Shown here: piece after piece, positions 37,344-42,500 of the stretch
Numbering within the stretch: position 1 is the first letter of the stretch
Layout: the number at the start of each line of letters is the position of its first letter
NCBI GenBank assembly: GCA_963170055.1
Contig: CAUJGJ010000040.1
Location: 2,187,801-2,230,300, forward strand
From: Halisarca cf. caerulea
Taxonomy: Eukaryota > Porifera > Demospongiae > Chondrillida > Halisarcidae
Length of the DNA: 42,500 bases
Direction: 5' to 3'
Translations under genes and position numbers: made by a program
Notes under the pieces: generated by a model
The model's database searches: none
What the model was told of the DNA's origin: nothing
What the model saw: only the letters and a program-made list of their open reading frames with translations

Positions 37344-37859
37344 GATTTGCGCATGATAACCTGATGAAGGCATGAGTATACTTGTTAGAATGCATTCAGT
37401 GGAGGTTAACGGACGAATCATGCATGATCAGATGGAAGGAAACTTGCATACGTAGGATTATTGATGAATCATTAGCGATCGAAGATTAACTGAATCAGTT
37501 CATACAGGAGTCTTCATGGCGTCACTGGCCCTGTAGCTCCTTCATTCCATGCATGATGTTCACATGCGATTATCATAGAATCAGTTTAACCCAGCACCTA
37601 AATGGTGGGGTGCCGGTCCTGGCTATATTGCTACTGTGATCACCACTGACAACAACTACGTTCTAGTCTATTTCACGATCATGCAAGCTAGATCGATGTT
37701 CTATTAAAACAAAGGATTTCTGCTATCCTATAATACTATATATGTATGCCCTAGTTTCGCACAACAGGTATACTCCCCAAACTGTCCAATTTTCATTTGG
37801 CCATATTCCACCAAGTCTGGATTTTCCAACTGTTTATATATTACACAACAGTTCACCAA

Positions 37860-38100
37860 ATTAAAATTGTTTTGGTGTGTTTTGGTTGATTATGTCGGTT
37901 GGTATTGTGTGGTTGGTATTGGTTTAAAATTGTATCGATAAAATTGTTTTGGTGTGTTTTGGTTGGTTATGTCGATTGGTATTGTGTGGTTGGTATTGGT
38001 TTAAAATTGTATCGATAAAATTGTTTTGGTGTGTTTTGGTTGGTTATGTCGGTTGGTATTGTGTGGTTGGTATTGTGTTGGTGCTTTTGGATTGGCATCA
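37860..38100 (+). repeat. Expanded G/T-rich repeat upstream of gene D
   Basis: A unit of about 67 bp containing tttaaaattgtatcgataaa and tggttggttatgtcg repeats about 2.5 times; the gene B block has no such expansion. Confidence 0.78.
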
Positions 38101-38302
38101 AAGCAAGCAATTAATTATAATGCTTGTTTTGATCGATGCCAATCCTCATGCACTGTTGTGGTCTAATCGCATGTGATGTACAGTTCAACCCACCTCGGCC
38201 ACGCCTACCTAATTTTCTTTGAGGTATGAATAGAAATTATAGCTGAGGCTAAAAATACCTTGAATTGTATCGTAATTGTTGCAGTCTCAGAGTTAAGGGA
38301 AA

Positions 38303-38349
38303 CCAATTAGTGTTTACAGGAAGTCGGAAACAAGAGATTTCTATAAAAG
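38303..38349 (+). promoter_or_regulatory. Candidate core promoter of gene D (CCAAT + TATAAAAG)
   Basis: CCAAT at 38303-38307 and TATAAAAG at 38342-38349 are spaced as in many animal promoters, and the ATG follows at 38406. The element is conserved in position with gene B, where the TATA is altered. Confidence 0.5.
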
Positions 38350-38405
38350 CGCAAACATGAGTCAAGGTGTCCATTACGCTGCCATTCTCCGAAGTCTCTA
38401 TAGGC

Positions 38406-40532
38406 ATGTCAATCATTGCTGTCCTGGTGTGTTCGCTTGTAGTAGTTGGCGCTGCACCTCATGAAGGGCCTATGGGTGGACAGGTAACACCTTCAGGATC
38501 TGTTTCTGAAAGCCAGTCTCCATTCAGTAAGAATAAGGAATCATAATAGTAAAATGATCTATATAATATTATTGCATATTATTATTCTTTTAGTATAATA
38601 CAATGCTTAATATTTTTCACTTATGTGAGCCCGCATTCACGATCATTCAATCTTCCTTTACATGTAGGTCATTTCTGTGACTATCAGTGCTTCAAACTGA
38701 GATGTGAGGGAGCAGACTCTGTGTGAGTATAAGAATACTGAAACCAAATTGAACACGCTGTCAGTGAAATCTCTGTTATAGTGGACACTCTTGAGTTAAG
38801 GACAGACTCTCTGCAAGGGAGGAAGCTAGCATGAGAGCCCACCTTTCCCCCTCAATGTAATGCAGTACAATAAGTACCAGTTACTACATGGCTGCTTGGG
38901 GAGTAATATGTTTACTACATGGCTGCTTGGGGAGTAATATGTTTACTGGCTGAAAGCCGAGGGCGCATAATGCACGAGGATTGAGGTCTGCTGTAGTTGC
39001 TGCTCTGCTGTAGTTGCTGTACATTGCACAAGTTGTTATTGCAACCTTTTGCCCGTTAGTTAACTTAACTATTGAGTGTTATGACAAACTGGACACTTAG
39101 CGAATACTGTCCTGACTGGAGAACAGGTATCCCAAATACTACCGAGTGTGGTTTCTTTGATTTATGACGTCCTCGGGAGATAAATATGTTTTCAACCTCC
39201 CAAACATGACAACTTTCTTACAAAGATGAACGAACGATTTACGCATGTCCTTTAATGAGATTCCGCTTCCTGTTTGCGTTGAAATAAACATGACAACTTT
39301 CTTACAAAGATGAACGAACGATTTACGCATGTCCTTTAATGAGATTCCGCTTCCTGTTTGCGTTGAAATAATAATAATTCAATTCATTCTTTAAAACAAT
39401 GATCCTTCACTACACAGGCCAGAAAATAAAACCTGCACCTGCAGTGACTGTAAACTGCAGCTGCCAGCAATGGGGGAAGCAGATGATGAGCAAGATGAGC
39501 AAGATGAGCTTGATTCGTCCCAGGAGAAGGAAAATCTCACCCTGGACAGAATACAACTGGGATATCACAACTCAAGTTTTAAGGACGTGGGAGCTGATGT
39601 AAATGCAGAGGATCAGCCAATGACCAATACAACTGCGTTCTTGAGTTAGTAATAGTACTGTTGTCCTATCTATCTATCTATATATATATATCTGTCTATC
39701 TGTCTATCGATCTATCAATCTATCTACATAATGTGTACAATAGTACAAACTATACACAGTCACATCTCAGATTGATTAATCCGAGACTGGTTTATCCAGA
39801 AACCTCATTTATCCAGCACTGTTTTGTAAACCTCCATCACCAAACAGTATACAATTCCACATGATTTATCCAACACCCGGTTTATCTGACACATTTTTGG
39901 GGAACAGATGTGGTCGCATAAACCTGATCCCACTGTTTGGTATTGTATGTAAACATTGTACTTTGATTATTTAGATCGCATCTGCAACATTGAATGTCCA
40001 AGGCTTGGATGCGGATCATTTACAATAAGGTGAGATAACGATATTAAAATGAAACTCAATCTGATTTGGAGTAAGATGAAGCAGCAGTGTTTTCAGCGTC
40101 AATTGACTATATTTAAGGGACACTCCAGGCAAAACACAGGTTAAGATACATTCATGCAATGTGGATTTCGGTTATATTTTAAAATAAAATGAAAACAATA
40201 ATTATTTCATTTTGTGGTGAATTAGTTCACTCATGGAATTATGCACATTCATAGAATTAACTGTTCCGGAGATATGTTCCTAATGTTTGAACACTTTCTC
40301 ATTGCCTATACTTTGCGCTAGAGACCAAGAAATGGCTTGCAATTGCCAAAGGTGTTCCTTCCCAGCTCAGTACTCGGGCGTAGTATCAAGCTTGCTGAAT
40401 GGATCTTCTCCTCCAGAAACTGGAGCAGTACAACGCCGCAGGTCTAGGCGTAAGCAAGACCTTTATCGATTGCTGTTGACAGGAAATGTCATAGGAATAC
40501 TAGTTGGACTCGTAAGTCCACCTAATGCCTAA
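38406..40532 (+). CDS. Gene D: secreted two-module Cys-rich precursor, type 2
   Basis: Exons are 38406-38526, 38668-38722, 39418-39644, 39975-40029 and 40322-40532, joined into 222 residues. It is the duplicate of gene B, with the same signal (MSIIAVLVCSLVVVGA) and the same exon phases. Module 1 is regular here (CDYQCFKLRC plus CTCSDC); module 2 is CNIECPRLGC plus CNCQRC. The exon 3 linker is longer than in B because of a repeated DEQ/E stretch. RRRSRRK precedes a hydrophobic 25-residue tail ending VSPPNA, which differs strongly from the tail of B. Upstream lie a CCAAT and a TATAAAAG box. Intron 2 has grown to 695 bp (150 bp in B) through insertion and two tandem duplications. Its neighbours are copies of those of B, so it arose by segmental duplication. 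The function is unknown. Confidence 0.87.
38883..39374 (+). repeat. Two tandem duplications inside gene D intron 2
   Basis: A 31-bp unit (actacatggctgcttgggg...) is repeated at 38893-38954. A unit of about 86 bp (acatgacaactttcttac ... tgtttgcgttgaaataa) is repeated at 39203-39374. Gene B intron 2 has neither. Confidence 0.85.
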
Positions 40533-40797
40533 AGAGGTCTGTGTATGCCACATCTGTGCATACCATCCGAGACCTCATGGATCACCACTTACACATCAAG
40601 AACAAGCACAGTACCAAAGGAACCAAGCTAGGCTAATAGACAACACACCATATTAAATACATGAACAAAGGCACATTAAACACTATAATGGTTGTCTTAT
40701 AATAATAATTACAGGCTGTAATGCTTCATACATACTGTGACCGATGATACAACTGATCAGGATTGATGGTTTATCTAGGGCTGACCATATATACACA

Positions 40798-41105
40798 CGA
40801 GGGGTGACCTTGCACGACCGGTAGGAGGGGTGACCTTGCACGACCGGTGGTCTTAAAGGAGGGGTGACCTTGCGCGACTGGTGGTCTTAAAGGAGGGGTG
40901 ACCTTGCACGACCGGTGGTCTTAAAGGAGGGGTGACCTTGCGCGACTGGTGGTCTTAAAGGAGGGGTGACCTTGCGCGACCGGTGGTCTTAAAGGAGGGG
41001 TGACCTTGCGCGACCGGTGGTCTTAAAGGAGCTAGGGGTGACCTTGCGCGACTGGTGGTCTTAAAGGAGGGGTGACCTTGCGTGACCGGTGGTCTTGAAG
41101 GAGCT
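40798..41105 (+). repeat. 34-bp minisatellite downstream of gene D
   Basis: About nine copies of a unit with gaggggtgaccttgcgcgac and ggtggtcttaaag; gene B has a single unit at 18020-18050. Confidence 0.9.
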
Positions 41106-41308
41106 ATAGGGGTGCATGATCCTACACGAGAGGTGTGATCATAATATGAAAGAGGCTACCACAAATGCTCCCGAGGGTAGGTGGTTGTCAGATGCTAGGG
41201 TTGGTCACATCCAAAACATACAGAGGGGAGGGGGTTCCTTACAAGAGGGGTAATCATAGGGGATGAGTGATCTTACACGAGCAATGACCTCACACAAGTG
41301 TTGCGACA

Positions 41309-42181
41309 CAGGTATAACATGTGCATTCTCAGTAAACAGAGGGGCGTTGTGTGGTTTGCAAAGGAATTTGATTGAATAATAACACATTTTACTGATGTGC
41401 ACACGTTGGTCACGCGTATGCCATACGAGTAGCTTGAAGGATATTATTGTACGCTCTTTTACTCTCAACCAGAAGAATAATATATCGAATATCGTGTATT
41501 AGTCTGCACATGAAGTGTTTTCAAGACGTTCTAATAGCTATTCGTTTGTGTTGGGAGGAGTATCGATTTCACCGATCGTTACCGTTGGCTGGTGACGTCA
41601 TCATATCGCGTGACAACCTTGTGATAAACGGCGAGAGAGAGACTTCTTCAATGACTGCAGTTTCTTTCGAAAACCCGGTCATCTAAACGGTTATGTAGAG
41701 GAGCCATGTCGCGGGAGTTAGATCAAGATAGGTAAATCTAAATTTTCACCGTTGGAGATTTTGTTAGCATGTCCCATTCCCGACATGTGCACAAGTTTGT
41801 GGTTTTACTTTGGATGAAAAACAACGTTTTGGTGGACATCTCAGGAACGAAGAGGAATGGTAAGTTCTCCAACGGTGAAAATTTAGATATTGTTGTTGAA
41901 AGGTTCTGAACAAAGTATGGCTGCTCGAAATGATGGTTTACATGACCAGGTTTTGCACTAAACCTAATTTTAAGGTCCGAATCTGTGGTTGTCTTTTCGG
42001 CTTCGCGAAGCTGGGTCAACAAAGTTAAGTCAACTATTGTAGCGTTAAATAGTTAAATTGATGCTCTGTATGCTTTTTGTACTACACAAGTAAATTAAAC
42101 GGAAGAAAAGTGGGGGGTAATTTCTACCGACTTTAGGGCGGCCATTTTGACTTCTGCTCACATGTGCACATGTCACACCTG
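41309..42181. mobile_element. 873-bp TIR element inserted downstream of gene D
   Basis: The ends are caggtataacatgtgca and, reversed, caggtgtgacatgtgca. The surrounding sequence is uninterrupted at 18255-18275 in the other block, so the empty site is known. Inside is a perfect 22-bp inverted repeat at 41736-41757 and 41868-41889 (ttttcaccgttggaga core). It also holds an open frame of 79 codons (41447-41686) with no recognised domain. Confidence 0.78.
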
Positions 42182-42199
42182 CGGAGATTAAACACAAGG

Positions 42200-42500
42200 G
42201 ATGATCTTGCTAGAGGGGTGGTCTTCCATGGGAGGTGGTCTTACAAGAGAGGTGGTCTTACAAGAGATGTGGTCTTCCATGGAAGGTGGTCTTACTAGAG
42301 GGGTGGTCTTACAAGAGAGGTGGTCTTACAAGAGAGGTGGTCTTACAAGAGAGGTAGTCTTACAAGAGATGTGGTCTTCCATGGAAGGTGGTCTTACTAG
42401 AGGGGTGGTCTTACATGAGAGGTGGTCTTACAAGAGAGGTGGACTTAAAAGAGAGTTAGTCTTGCAAGAGAGGTAGTCTGACAAGAAAGGTGGTCTTACA
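42200..42500 (+). repeat. 18-bp minisatellite 'ggtggtcttacaagagag', runs off the window
   Basis: Same repeat as 18286-18835, in the equivalent place downstream of gene D. Confidence 0.92.

Overview
The window reads as animal nuclear DNA. It is AT-rich, crowded with (TA)n and (CA/GT)n runs, foldback elements and decayed transposases. Its only convincing genes are split into small exons by GT-AG introns. I see no bacterial operons, rRNA, tRNA or CRISPR. A sponge or other marine invertebrate is my best guess. It rests on the style of the short 'acagtgaaacctctcta' foldback repeats and on the transposase and retroelement types, as I remember them, and is not proven.

The core is a plus-strand cluster of four paralogous genes for secreted, cysteine-rich precursors, here called A (1009-7977, 5' end outside the window), B (15607-17738), C (30461-33207) and D (38406-40532). 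B, C and D are complete five-exon models of 219, 224 and 222 residues; each joined frame is open and a multiple of three. The order is: signal peptide and short pro-region (exon 1); Cys module 1 (exon 2 plus the start of exon 3); an acidic linker with a conserved N-x-T sequon; Cys module 2 (exon 4 plus the start of exon 5); a polybasic cleavage site; and a C-terminal tail. Both modules have C-x3-C-x4-C-x(11-13)-C-x-C-x2-C and the same intron phases (1, then 2), so the gene looks like a duplicated exon pair. A and C share a Trp/Arg tail (type 1). B and D share a hydrophobic tail (type 2). The types alternate along the DNA, suggesting that a two-gene unit was duplicated. I recognise no named family. 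A defence-peptide or signalling-peptide precursor is an inference.

Layout: 1-8.0 kb, gene A with a 5.3-kb intron 3 holding foldback elements, a Merlin-like transposase remnant and two copies of a hairpin-ended repeat. 8.3-11.7 kb, TIR elements and another hairpin-ended repeat. 12.0-13.6 kb, unit X, repeated at 19.0-20.4 kb. 13.6-18.8 kb, minisatellite, (GT)n, gene B, minisatellite. 20.4-24.3 kb, microsatellites and foldback elements. 24.4-27.1 kb, a three-copy repeat array. 27.8-28.9 kb, a retroelement remnant and a TIR element. 30.4-33.2 kb, gene C. 33.5-36.06 kb, a broken Tnp2-like transposase with a retroelement piece inside. 36.06-42.5 kb, a second copy of the gene B block carrying gene D and two later insertions.

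The B and D blocks are very similar outside the genes, yet their small Cys exons differ almost only by amino-acid-changing substitutions, one of which has moved a cysteine. This points to a young, fast-evolving array of secreted peptide genes.
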